NCBI GenBank assembly: GCA_028871815.1
Contig: JAGWMJ010000001.1
Location: 62,001 to 126,000, forward strand
DNA: 64,000 nucleotides
Source of the DNA: Armatimonadota bacterium
GTDB lineage: Bacteria; Armatimonadota; Chthonomonadetes; Chthonomonadales; Chthonomonadaceae
Direction: 5' to 3'
The notes under the pieces were generated by a model that saw nothing but the letters and a program-made list of their open reading frames with translations, searched no databases and was not told where the DNA came from. A program made the translations under genes and the position numbers. Below are positions 49,965 through 59,013 of this stretch, in pieces (positions within the stretch are counted from its first letter, which is position 1; the number at the start of each line of letters is the position of its first letter).

Positions 49965-52900
49965 TCAGTCCCCGGCCTTACCCAGGTTGGATTCCACAAT
50001 CGCGAGGTCACGGCTGGTCACGCGCCCGTCACCATCCACGTCCTCCGGCCCACTGTACCATTGGCCCATTCGCAGCAATACAGCAACCACGTCCTTTGCA
50101 TCGATGACGTTATCCCCATACCGTACGATCTGCAGCGTCGTGGGATCCTTCACAGGATTTACATCGCCGAGGATCATGGAGGTGGAGATCAACTGGTGCG
50201 CCGGAATGTTGGCGCGGGTCACGCGCCTGCGCAGGCATTTGGGAATGGTGATGTACACGTCCGACGTTTCATCGCTGGTCAGACTGGTGGTAAACCAGCC
50301 AGCCGGAGTAAGCGCCTGAGTACGCTGCTCCGTGGGCGCCGTGTCGAGCTGAAACGCGTTCAGCAGGCGCGGATCCTCGAGTACCGGTTGATTGTATGGG
50401 TAGAGCTGCACGGTTGTCTGGAGTGCGGATAGCGATCCCCGATACATGGGTATGACGGGATAGAGTGCGAACGGCACATTATTCCCAGCGTTCTGAAGCC
50501 TCCAGATACCGCGACCATACGTAGTGGCTTCCAGATTTCCGGTGCTCACATCCAGCGTTAGCTGCGTGATCATCACCTGTGGGAGGTTGCCCAGGCTGCC
50601 GGTGTCGGACCAGGATGCGCCGCCGTTGTTGGTATAGTACACACCCAGATCGTCCGATACGTAGAAACCCTGCTCATCATCCCGCGGGACCATTACCAGA
50701 GAGGTCGCCGGATTATCGGGCAGCCGTCCAGCGCCTGTACCGCTGATATCCACCCACTGCTGCGGTACTTCCGTGATGTTCTGGCATTCGTACACGTGTC
50801 CGGTGCCGGTGCCACCCAGCGCCACGTACATCCGGTAGTTGACGCGAGGACTGAAGACGATACCCACCACGGATCGGGCCGGGAGTCCGCCGGGACCACC
50901 CTGGTTGTCGATCTCCGTGAATGTGCCGCCGTTATCGCTGGAGAGCCACAAACCGCCATACATCGTCCCGGCCGCCAAGATATTGGGATTGGTTTGCGAT
51001 ACGGCCACGGAGTAGCATACGTCGGGGAAGGTGAAGCCGGGAGTACTGAGGGCAAGCGTTTTGGGTGAGCCTTCCGCGGTCCAGGTTCCCGCCGTAGGAT
51101 ACGGGCTGTCGGTTTGATGTATAGGCCCAAACGGCTGATGCTGATACTTGTGCACTACGGTATCGGCCATAAAGAGCTGGAATGTATCCGGCTGCGATAT
51201 GGTCATTGGCGTCTGCCATTCGGCATATCCGGAACCGGGACCGATATCGATCGGGCTCTGCTGCCAGTCGAAGTCATCCTGGAAGATGTCGGCATAGATG
51301 ATTGAGCAGTATTGCGTCTGCGGGAAGGTCGGGCAGATTGCCGCCATACTGCCGTCGCCGCCGATCAGCTCCTGCCAGTTGCTCAGGTCGCCATCCGCCC
51401 AGGGCTGGCCGTTATCCTGTTCACCGGATACGACGTCGGTAGTCTTATAGGGATTATAGGCTGCGCCGAAGACCTGGCCGATGCCCAGGTTTGTATTAAG
51501 ACCGGACCACTTGAATGCCTGGCTGACTGGAGAGTACGCGAGCCGGTAGACGCCTCCATCGTTGCCGACGAGAACGTCGTTTGGCGAGCGGGGATCCACG
51601 GCAATTGCGTGCTGATCGGTGTGAATCAGGTCGTTGCCGGTGTACGTGAACGTTATGGTGCTCCAGGAAGAGCCGTTGTCCACAGACTGGAACACGTCAA
51701 ACAGGCCCACATAGATGGCGTCATCTACCACGTATTTGTTGGTTGTGGGATCGAGTACCGTGGCGCTTGAGGTTCCGATAAAGAAGTCATAGAAGGCCTG
51801 ACCAAAGCTGCCGGCGGTATCCAGCCCGAAAGTGCCCGGGAATCCGTTGGTGGTATCGGCGAAGGTGGCGCCACCGTCGGTACTCTTGTAGATCTTTTCG
51901 TCATCCTCGCTGAGCACATAGAGGGTATCTGGGTGCACCTGTGAGGTGGCGACGTCCATGCGGAATGTGACGAACGGGTTGGGGTTATTCGGCAGGCCGG
52001 CATTAATACTGCCCAGCTGCTGCCAACTGTCGCCGTTCATCGATTTGAAGATGCCCATGTAGTCGACGGCGGCATAGAAATCGGTTGCGCCCGATGCGGT
52101 CTTACCCGCGACAATCCTATCCACCCATCCCGGGAAGTTCGCATCCTGTGTCCATGTGGCGCCGCCGTCGTGAGACGAGTAGATAAAGCCATCCGGGTTC
52201 CAGTTTGGAGTGAAGCCCCGGATCAGGAAATCGAGCAGCACCTGGTCACGACCCGTGCCCACGATGATGTGGTTGTGGTCGTTGGGATCGATGATAAGCG
52301 CCTTGATGCACGCGTCACCAAACAGCGGAAGTCCGCCCTGGAGATCGATGCGCTTCCACGTTGCGCCGCCGTCGGTCGACTTCATCAGCCCGCTGCCGAG
52401 CTGGAACGTTGCGTCGTAGTCACCTGTGCCGGCATAGATAACCTGGTCGTTGGTGGGGTCGATCGCCAGACTGCTGATGGAGGTACCGCCCATCACCGGA
52501 TTGGTTGATGGCGTCCAGCTCTGTCCAGCATTCGTGGACTTCCAAACTCCGCCTTGAGCGGAGCCAAGGTAGAAGATGCTGGGATTGACGGGATCGAACG
52601 CCACGGCATTGACGCGCCCAGCCATTGCGTAGGGACCACTGCCGAAGAGGCCGGCCGGCATGTAGTTGTTCGGTCCGATGTAGGTCCACTTTGGCGCGGC
52701 TCCGCCACCGGTGGGCGCCCCAACTCCATCGAATCTGGGCGTTCCGGCGGCCAGGCTGGAGACCGCTCCGCGGACGGGCACCGGCGGCACCAAGTCCTGC
52801 GGGCGCGTTTTCGGCATCAGCGCCTTATGCTGTTCGGCGCGAACATAAGCGTTCCAGTTGATCGTGGCGTACGGATACTTCCGCGGCCCGTCAAACTCCT

Positions 52901-53075
52901 GCATCCAGGGCAGGATGCTGTAAGGAACGCTGATGCCGGCGTTTTGCAGCATTTGGGCTGTGAGCGGCTGATAGTGTGGGGCCGCTGTTTGCGCGCCGGC
53001 GCCAATGGCGGAAACGCCAAGCGCCAACGCGGAGCCGAGAACCCATTTTGCAGCTGATACCTTAAAGGATTGCAT
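49965..53075 (-). CDS. Secreted sortilin/BNR-type propeller protein with C-terminal dockerin-like domain
   Basis: 1036 aa with a typical signal peptide (WVLGSALALGVSAIGAGAQ) and a strong GGGGAG eight bases before the ATG. Repeated BNR/VPS10 blades run from about residue 130 (GSAQGGVWKSTNAGQSWTPS, GLMKSTDGGATWKRID, IYSSHDGGATWTQD, VYYTNNGGASWSDTG). The last about 65 residues (GDNVIDAKDVVAVLLRMGQ ... DVDGDGRVTSRDLAIVESNLG) form two calcium-binding dockerin-like repeats, which may dock it to a cohesin partner. No cohesin is in the window. It lies 18 bases after a related gene. Binding target unknown. Confidence 0.85.
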   Translation of the reverse strand: MQSFKVSAAKWVLGSALALGVSAIGAGAQTAAPHYQPLTAQMLQNAGISVPYSILPWMQEFDGPRKYPYATINWNAYVRAEQHKALMPKTRPQDLVPPVPVRGAVSSLAAGTPRFDGVGAPTGGGAAPKWTYIGPNNYMPAGLFGSGPYAMAGRVNAVAFDPVNPSIFYLGSAQGGVWKSTNAGQSWTPSTNPVMGGTSISSLAIDPTNDQVIYAGTGDYDATFQLGSGLMKSTDGGATWKRIDLQGGLPLFGDACIKALIIDPNDHNHIIVGTGRDQVLLDFLIRGFTPNWNPDGFIYSSHDGGATWTQDANFPGWVDRIVAGKTASGATDFYAAVDYMGIFKSMNGDSWQQLGSINAGLPNNPNPFVTFRMDVATSQVHPDTLYVLSEDDEKIYKSTDGGATFADTTNGFPGTFGLDTAGSFGQAFYDFFIGTSSATVLDPTTNKYVVDDAIYVGLFDVFQSVDNGSSWSTITFTYTGNDLIHTDQHAIAVDPRSPNDVLVGNDGGVYRLAYSPVSQAFKWSGLNTNLGIGQVFGAAYNPYKTTDVVSGEQDNGQPWADGDLSNWQELIGGDGSMAAICPTFPQTQYCSIIYADIFQDDFDWQQSPIDIGPGSGYAEWQTPMTISQPDTFQLFMADTVVHKYQHQPFGPIHQTDSPYPTAGTWTAEGSPKTLALSTPGFTFPDVCYSVAVSQTNPNILAAGTMYGGLWLSSDNGGTFTEIDNQGGPGGLPARSVVGIVFSPRVNYRMYVALGGTGTGHVYECQNITEVPQQWVDISGTGAGRLPDNPATSLVMVPRDDEQGFYVSDDLGVYYTNNGGASWSDTGSLGNLPQVMITQLTLDVSTGNLEATTYGRGIWRLQNAGNNVPFALYPVIPMYRGSLSALQTTVQLYPYNQPVLEDPRLLNAFQLDTAPTEQRTQALTPAGWFTTSLTSDETSDVYITIPKCLRRRVTRANIPAHQLISTSMILGDVNPVKDPTTLQIVRYGDNVIDAKDVVAVLLRMGQWYSGPEDVDGDGRVTSRDLAIVESNLGKAGD

Positions 53076-53093
53076 TGTACGATCTCTCCCCGA

Positions 53094-56000
53094 TTACGGC
53101 TCTACCGTCACGACGAACGATACCGACACGCCGAGGTAAGTTGCCGTGATGGTGACCGGTGTGGGAACCGACACCAAGGTGGTGGTCACTCCAAACGTTT
53201 GACTGGCCGAGTTGAAAGGAATCTTCAACTCTCCGGGCACCGTCAGAACTGCGGGATTGCTGCTCTTGACGTACACGAGCGCACCACCGGCAAGCGCCGG
53301 AGCCGTGAGGGTAACCGTTCCCGTTCCGGATAGCGTGCTGACGATGCTGCTCGGTGTTACGGCAACCGACTGCAGCGCCGGCGGCACCACATTGATCACC
53401 GCCTGGGCACTGGCGCCGAGGTAGGTTGCGGTAACCGTAACCGGAAGGTCCAACGGCACCGGGCCCGCGGTGACCGTGAAGGTTACTTGCGACTTGCCTG
53501 CAGGTACGGTAACGGTAGCGGGAACGGGGAAAGCGCCGGAGTTGCCACTCTGCAGCGCGACGACTGCGCCGCCATTTGGCGCCGGACCATTCAGGCTGAC
53601 TGTGCCCTTCACCTGGGTGTTGGATATCACGGTTCCTGAAGCGAACGCCAGTCCGAGGAGCCGGACCGGCTCAACAACCAGGGTCTGCGACTTCGACGAT
53701 GAGTACGAGCCATCCGTATAGGTGGCCGAGATGGTGGCGACCTGATCGGAAGTCACGGCCTGCGTGCCGATGGTAAATGTGGCGCTGGTGGTTCCAACGG
53801 GTATCGTTACGGAAGTGGGCACGGAGGCTGCCACATTGGTGCTGCCCAGACCTATCTTCAACCCACCGGACGGCGCCGGATAGTTGATGGTGACGGATGC
53901 CGAAGTCGGGTTTCCGCCCTGCACCGTGGGACTTGCGAGCAGAAGCGAAGTGACCACGAACGGCTCGACCTTCACCACTACCTTTTGTGGCGCCGCGTTT
54001 GGACCGGTGGCGGTCACTGTGACGGTCTGCTCCGATGTGACGAACGAGGTGGTCACCGGGAACTGGACCGATTCCTGGCCGCCGGGTACCGTCACCGTGG
54101 CCGGTACCGAAAGCACAGTCGGCTCGGACGAGGTGAGACTTATGGTTGCCCCGGTTGGACGCGCCTGCCCGTACAACGTTACCGTTCCAATTGCGTCTTC
54201 ATCGCCCGCAATCACGGCGGGGTTGATGGTGAGGTATCGCAGGTAGTCCTGGTACGGGATCTTGATGCGCCAGATACCTCGACCGTAGGTGGCGGCGTTG
54301 AGGTAGCGCGTACCCGGAACCTCTTTGAGCTCGTTGACCTGCACGTTCGGCAAGCCGAGCGAGTTGGTAGCGTTTTGCCAGGTGTTTCCGCCATCGGTTG
54401 TTACGAACATGCCGATATCGGTACCGGCGTAGATCACCTGCTGGGGCTGATCCACGTCGAGCGCCAGGCAATCTACCGGGATATCCGGCAGGGTGGTGCC
54501 TGCTCCGGAGCCACTGATAGGTGTGAAGAGCGGGGTGGCAGCCGTGGTATCCAGGCACCGCCAAACGTGCGCATAGCCGAACCCGGAGAGTCCCACTGTA
54601 ATGCTGAAGGGATCTGCCGGGTCGATCTTGATGGCGGTGATCGCGGCCACGGGAAGCGCGGTCCCGCTGCCGTTTACCTGCCGCCAGGTAAGGCCCGAAT
54701 CGGAGGTCACCCAGACCTGGCCGTCGGCTGAGCCGGTGTAGATGACATAGTCATCGGGATAGGCAACGGCGATGCAGGTGGCCGGTGCGCCGCCGATCGC
54801 CTGCGCATCGGCGGTCCACGTAGACGTGACGTCGTTCCACAAATAGAGAACCGTGGAGGCCGTGTAGACCAGGTCCGGCTCGACCGGATCGATTGTGATT
54901 GGCGTGACAAACCCGAACGATCCGGTTGGATTGCTCGGCCCGATGTTGACTCCGTTTCGATAAACAGCGCCAAATTGGGAAGTCGAATAGACGATGGACG
55001 GGTTCTGCCAGTTGATAGCGCAGCCGCCGCCGTCGCCGCCCGAAACCAGATCCCAACTGCCGCTGGAACTTGGCAGTTGCGCGGAGCCATTATCCTGAGC
55101 GCCAAAGATCACATCGTCCGGATCCGTCGGACCCCAGTCGGCGTGATAGATCTGCGTGTCACGCAGCAGGCCGCTGAGGCTGGTCGGCGTGTAAACGCCT
55201 GTTGAGTGATTTAGCTTGACCGACCAGACGCCTCCATCATTTGCGACCGCGAACTCGTTGGCGATCTGCGGGTCCACCGCCATGCCATGCTGATCCACGT
55301 GAAAGAGATCGTTGCCGGTGTATGCCTGATCAACCGAGAACCACGATCCGCCGGGCGGCGCGCCGACAACATCGATGAGGCCCATGTAGAGGAAGTCGCT
55401 CACCGTGGTCGGCGTAACCAGCGGTACGTTGGTCATGTAGAAGTCGTACCACTGCTGCGAGGTATCGGGGTTCAGGTTTCCGGTAATGTCGGCCCAGTTG
55501 GTTCCGGCGTCATGGGTTACGGCTACGCGCGTCAGGCCACCGTTGGCGGGGCCTGATGCCACATAGAGCGTGTTCGCATCGGTCACCGAGGTGGCGATAC
55601 GCAAGCGGCCGGAGCCACCAAGGTAGTGATTGGGTACATAGACCTTCTGCCATGTGGCGCCGTTATTGAGCGAGCGCCACAATCCGCCGAGTGTAGTGCC
55701 GCCCGTGGCGGATGTGTAGGTTGCGACGGTCCAGAGCCAGCGCTGGCCGGTGCTGAGCTTGCGACTGTACTGCAGGTCGGTAAAGTCGCCGGTTTGCGCC
55801 AGGTAGCGGTTCCAGCTTACACCGCCATCAGTGGTGCGCCAAACGGAACCATCCAGCGCGGATGGGCCGCGACCGCCCTCGACGTTGACGGCATTATGGT
55901 TCTCGGGATCGATCGAGATACTGCTGATGGGAAAGGAGTCGAATTCACCGACGCCCAGTTGTTCCCACGTATCACCGCCATCGGTGCTTTTCATAACACC

Positions 56001-56555
56001 GGCCGAATAGGCGCCGTAGGCGTCAAAGTCACCGGTACCTACCCAGACGATGTTCGGATTGCTGGGATCAACGGTGACGCACGAGGTGTAAAGGGTCGGC
56101 CAGTTATCACTCAGCGGCGTCCAGGTGAGCCCACCGTCTGTGGTTCTCATTACCCCGCCGCCGGCTGTGGCGGCAAACATCGTTCCGGGCACCAGCGAGG
56201 AATATGCCACGCCATTGACGCGCCCGCAGATGGATCCGACGCCAAATCCCCACTGATAGTGGTTGGAGTAGTTGATCGGGCCAAGGAACTGCCACAGCAC
56301 GCCGGACAGGCTGTTGCCGGCGCGTGTGCCGCCGGGCCGGTTCATCTGATTGGCAGCTTGCACGGCCAGACCATAATCGTTCCAGTTTACGCCCGCGCTT
56401 CCGAAGGTGCGAAGCGACATCCAGTAGTCATGCGCTGCCTTCGCGTTGCTGGGCCGCTGTGCGGCTACGGGATTCCCGAGCACTGCCATAGCTCCAACGA
56501 TCACGGCTGCCAGGCGGCCGAGTCGGAGCAGTCTGCGAGAGGTATCCGCAAGCAT
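53094..56555 (-). CDS. Secreted sortilin/BNR-type propeller protein with C-terminal Ig-like repeats
   Basis: 1153 aa from an ATG with GGAG eight bases upstream; the first in-frame codon at 56606 would place non-signal residues ahead of the leader. The signal peptide is RLAAVIVGAMAVLGNPVAAQ. Propeller blades match those of the neighbouring gene (GGGVMRTTDGGLTWTPL, GVMKSTDGGDTWEQLG). From about residue 780 there are about five Ig-like/Calx-type repeats of around 80-90 residues, each with VTIPVG-, ATFTI- and VTVTATY-like strands. The dockerin of the sister protein is absent here. The two are probably co-transcribed and exported together. Confidence 0.85.
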   Translation of the reverse strand: MLADTSRRLLRLGRLAAVIVGAMAVLGNPVAAQRPSNAKAAHDYWMSLRTFGSAGVNWNDYGLAVQAANQMNRPGGTRAGNSLSGVLWQFLGPINYSNHYQWGFGVGSICGRVNGVAYSSLVPGTMFAATAGGGVMRTTDGGLTWTPLSDNWPTLYTSCVTVDPSNPNIVWVGTGDFDAYGAYSAGVMKSTDGGDTWEQLGVGEFDSFPISSISIDPENHNAVNVEGGRGPSALDGSVWRTTDGGVSWNRYLAQTGDFTDLQYSRKLSTGQRWLWTVATYTSATGGTTLGGLWRSLNNGATWQKVYVPNHYLGGSGRLRIATSVTDANTLYVASGPANGGLTRVAVTHDAGTNWADITGNLNPDTSQQWYDFYMTNVPLVTPTTVSDFLYMGLIDVVGAPPGGSWFSVDQAYTGNDLFHVDQHGMAVDPQIANEFAVANDGGVWSVKLNHSTGVYTPTSLSGLLRDTQIYHADWGPTDPDDVIFGAQDNGSAQLPSSSGSWDLVSGGDGGGCAINWQNPSIVYSTSQFGAVYRNGVNIGPSNPTGSFGFVTPITIDPVEPDLVYTASTVLYLWNDVTSTWTADAQAIGGAPATCIAVAYPDDYVIYTGSADGQVWVTSDSGLTWRQVNGSGTALPVAAITAIKIDPADPFSITVGLSGFGYAHVWRCLDTTAATPLFTPISGSGAGTTLPDIPVDCLALDVDQPQQVIYAGTDIGMFVTTDGGNTWQNATNSLGLPNVQVNELKEVPGTRYLNAATYGRGIWRIKIPYQDYLRYLTINPAVIAGDEDAIGTVTLYGQARPTGATISLTSSEPTVLSVPATVTVPGGQESVQFPVTTSFVTSEQTVTVTATGPNAAPQKVVVKVEPFVVTSLLLASPTVQGGNPTSASVTINYPAPSGGLKIGLGSTNVAASVPTSVTIPVGTTSATFTIGTQAVTSDQVATISATYTDGSYSSSKSQTLVVEPVRLLGLAFASGTVISNTQVKGTVSLNGPAPNGGAVVALQSGNSGAFPVPATVTVPAGKSQVTFTVTAGPVPLDLPVTVTATYLGASAQAVINVVPPALQSVAVTPSSIVSTLSGTGTVTLTAPALAGGALVYVKSSNPAVLTVPGELKIPFNSASQTFGVTTTLVSVPTPVTITATYLGVSVSFVVTVEP

Positions 56556-56796
56556 CGTCAAATCTCCTAAGTGGCCGAACGATTCGCGCTGGTTACCACG
56601 AGTCATTTAATTGGTAGGATTCCATGCGCCGGATTCGGTCCGGCGGCACGCACGCACCCAGCATCCGTATTCAAAACGCCGGCGCTTTGCCGGTACAGCA
56701 AAATCCGGCTCACGCTCTTCGCCACAGTCAATTCGGCGCCAGTATACCAATAACCTTCCTGGTTCGACGTAAACCGGCAAAAAACGTCCAGTCTGT
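56556..56796. other. Gap between DNA polymerase and propeller operon
   Basis: About 240 bases. On the minus strand TATACT (plus-strand 56741-56746) could be a -10 box for the propeller genes, though no good -35 lies 17 bases before it. No gene or RNA structure is seen. Confidence 0.35.
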
Positions 56797-59013
56797 TCAA
56801 AACAGATCCAGTTCGCCCTGTCGCTCATCGGCCTCGCCCTTTCGGCGCAGCGGCGGGATGATCCTTCGGAAGTCCTCCCCAATGACTGGTTCCAGCCTTG
56901 CCGCAAACCGATACAGCTTCTCAAGGTAGTAGGCTGTATCCTCATCGCGGTTGAACTGCTCGGCTCGTGCCAGGTCGCCATCAGCACGCTGGTAAACCAT
57001 CATGAAGTCGCCGGTCTTAAGGCCCTTTGCCGCTTCGGCCTCACGCCGTTTCAGGCTGCTGCTAAAGGTCTTGCCCGTCACGCGTTCACGCCGCGCTAGC
57101 TGCGCAATCGTCATCTGGTGGTCCAGGATGCGGCGCGCCGCCGCCTGGTACAGGCTCCCGACTCCCTCAACGTCCCGACGGAGCAGGCAGTCGATTGCGC
57201 CCGCAAGAAAATCCCTGCCGAAAGGCTCATCTGCGCGCGACCGCAGCGCCGCGCCTTTCAGAATCCGTCTGCCATCGTATGTTTCCAGGACGTAGTTCTT
57301 TATCTTAAGCGACAACATGGCGCGATATCGTCCGTCAAATGCCAGCCGGATCCCCGTTGGCAGAACGCTGCCGACGGTCTCCACGATCCTCCTTTCGGCT
57401 TCCTCACCTTCCGTACCCGGTGGCGGAGAAACGTACACGCCGTCGGTATCCACCTCAATAACCGTCGCTCCCAGCTCTTCAAACCGGCGACAGATGCTCA
57501 AGGCGACTTCACGCCCCAGCGCCGTTACGCGTTCAGCAGCGCCCATATCGTTGAAGTTCATCGGCGCGCCCAGGTACCCGTAGAACGAGTTAATGAGCAC
57601 CTTGAACGAGCCCTGCACACCGTCCCAATATCGGGCATCGGCGGAGTCTCCCCGATGCTCAGCCTCCGACGCCTGGCGCTTGGCGGAAAGCCGCCTCTCG
57701 GTAAGGCTTTTCAGCGCAGGAAGGAAAACACCAAGACGGTCGGACCGGGGCGCTATGGAGTGGGTGAGCATCAGGCTGGGATAGAGGCTCTCGACGTCGG
57801 CCTTCACCACGTGCTCGAACAGACCGACGTGGCGCACTTCCGTGTAGGCGCCGGCATAGGCGCGTGACGGCTGGGCGAGTGGAACCGCAGCTCCAGCCCG
57901 AAGGTAGGCCCGGACCATCAGCGCGTTGATCTTTTCGCCGGCTCCCGCGAGCGCCACCTGCTGATAGTTATCCGGCGACATCTGTGTCTGGTAGAAATCT
58001 ACCGGTGATATCAGCTCGGCCAGGCGAGCGGTCTCTACCGCGTCTTGCAGGGCGTACTTCCTCACGCGCGCCGGATCTTCCGCGTACAGCCGCTCCATCT
58101 GGTCGCGCGGCAGCTCGATACGGTCCTCGTGAGCGATACCGAAGGTGCGCGCGCACTCCTTCAGCCCATATCCGCTCAGCTCGCCACGCGCCCAATCGTA
58201 ACGCTGCACTACCAGCAGGGTATCGATAACGCTTCTGCCGAAGATCGAGATCGGCGTGAACGGGCGGGTGTTACCCCCAATAGCCGTGTTGCGCGGCCGA
58301 CCGATGACCGGTGGAGATCCATCGCGTCCCCAACCAATCGGTATATCCAGAGCGTTCGCTCGGGTCAAAAGAAACGGCAAGTCAAAGCCAAAAACATTAT
58401 GGCCTTCAATAACGTCCGGATCGCGGGAGGTCACCAGCGACGTCAGCGCCTCCAGCATCTCTCCTTCGGTTCCGGAGAGCACCTCCTGCAGTCCCAGGCT
58501 ATCGGTGACGGCTACAAGCAGCAGGCGGTCGGTTTCGGCGTTCAGGCCCGTGGTCTCGATATCCACCTGCATGCGAACCAACTCATCGAACGCCATTCCC
58601 TTAAATGGCGTTATGCCCAGGCGCGTCATGGCCAGTTTGGGCAACGCCCCGTACGTAAGCAGCTCAGCGTGTTGATCGCGCAGCTGAAACAGCGCACTGC
58701 GATAGGCCGTGGTGGTTTGAAAGGCAGCGAGCCAGCACAAGCCCTCACCTTCCAGGCGCGTCCAGGTGGCGCCACTCAGGCCACCGGCAGGCTGAGTTGT
58801 GGTGAGTATCCAGGGCTCAAATGGGCGTACGTCAACGGTTACGCCTTCCGGTCGGCGGCGATAGATACGGATCCCGGCGTCGCCGTTGGACTCAATGGCG
58901 ACAACGCGCTCCAGGGGATCGGCGCCGAAGAGGATCGCCCCTGGATCCAGGCGCGGATCCGTGACGGATGACTGTGGTTCCGAGGTAAACAGTGGGCCGC
59001 CGCTGCCGGTCAC
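56797..59013 (-). CDS. polB: Family B DNA polymerase (Pol II-like) with 3'-5' exonuclease
   Basis: 738 aa. Exonuclease motifs: Exo I VDIETTGLN (Asp151/Glu153), Exo II GHNVFGFDLPFL (Asp211), Exo III YALQDAVETARL (Tyr320, Asp324). Polymerase motifs: A DVESLYPS (Asp406), B KVLINSFYGYLG (Lys471), and C VDTDGVYV (Asp522/Asp524). All catalytic residues are kept, so both activities should work. The last residues QGELDLF resemble the bacterial sliding-clamp binding motif. The start overlaps the stop of the preceding secreted GloVer gene (ATGA), so it is translated in an operon with no obvious link to DNA metabolism. The gene symbol is by analogy to E. coli Pol II. Confidence 0.94.
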   Translation of the reverse strand: MTGSGGPLFTSEPQSSVTDPRLDPGAILFGADPLERVVAIESNGDAGIRIYRRRPEGVTVDVRPFEPWILTTTQPAGGLSGATWTRLEGEGLCWLAAFQTTTAYRSALFQLRDQHAELLTYGALPKLAMTRLGITPFKGMAFDELVRMQVDIETTGLNAETDRLLLVAVTDSLGLQEVLSGTEGEMLEALTSLVTSRDPDVIEGHNVFGFDLPFLLTRANALDIPIGWGRDGSPPVIGRPRNTAIGGNTRPFTPISIFGRSVIDTLLVVQRYDWARGELSGYGLKECARTFGIAHEDRIELPRDQMERLYAEDPARVRKYALQDAVETARLAELISPVDFYQTQMSPDNYQQVALAGAGEKINALMVRAYLRAGAAVPLAQPSRAYAGAYTEVRHVGLFEHVVKADVESLYPSLMLTHSIAPRSDRLGVFLPALKSLTERRLSAKRQASEAEHRGDSADARYWDGVQGSFKVLINSFYGYLGAPMNFNDMGAAERVTALGREVALSICRRFEELGATVIEVDTDGVYVSPPPGTEGEEAERRIVETVGSVLPTGIRLAFDGRYRAMLSLKIKNYVLETYDGRRILKGAALRSRADEPFGRDFLAGAIDCLLRRDVEGVGSLYQAAARRILDHQMTIAQLARRERVTGKTFSSSLKRREAEAAKGLKTGDFMMVYQRADGDLARAEQFNRDEDTAYYLEKLYRFAARLEPVIGEDFRRIIPPLRRKGEADERQGELDLF

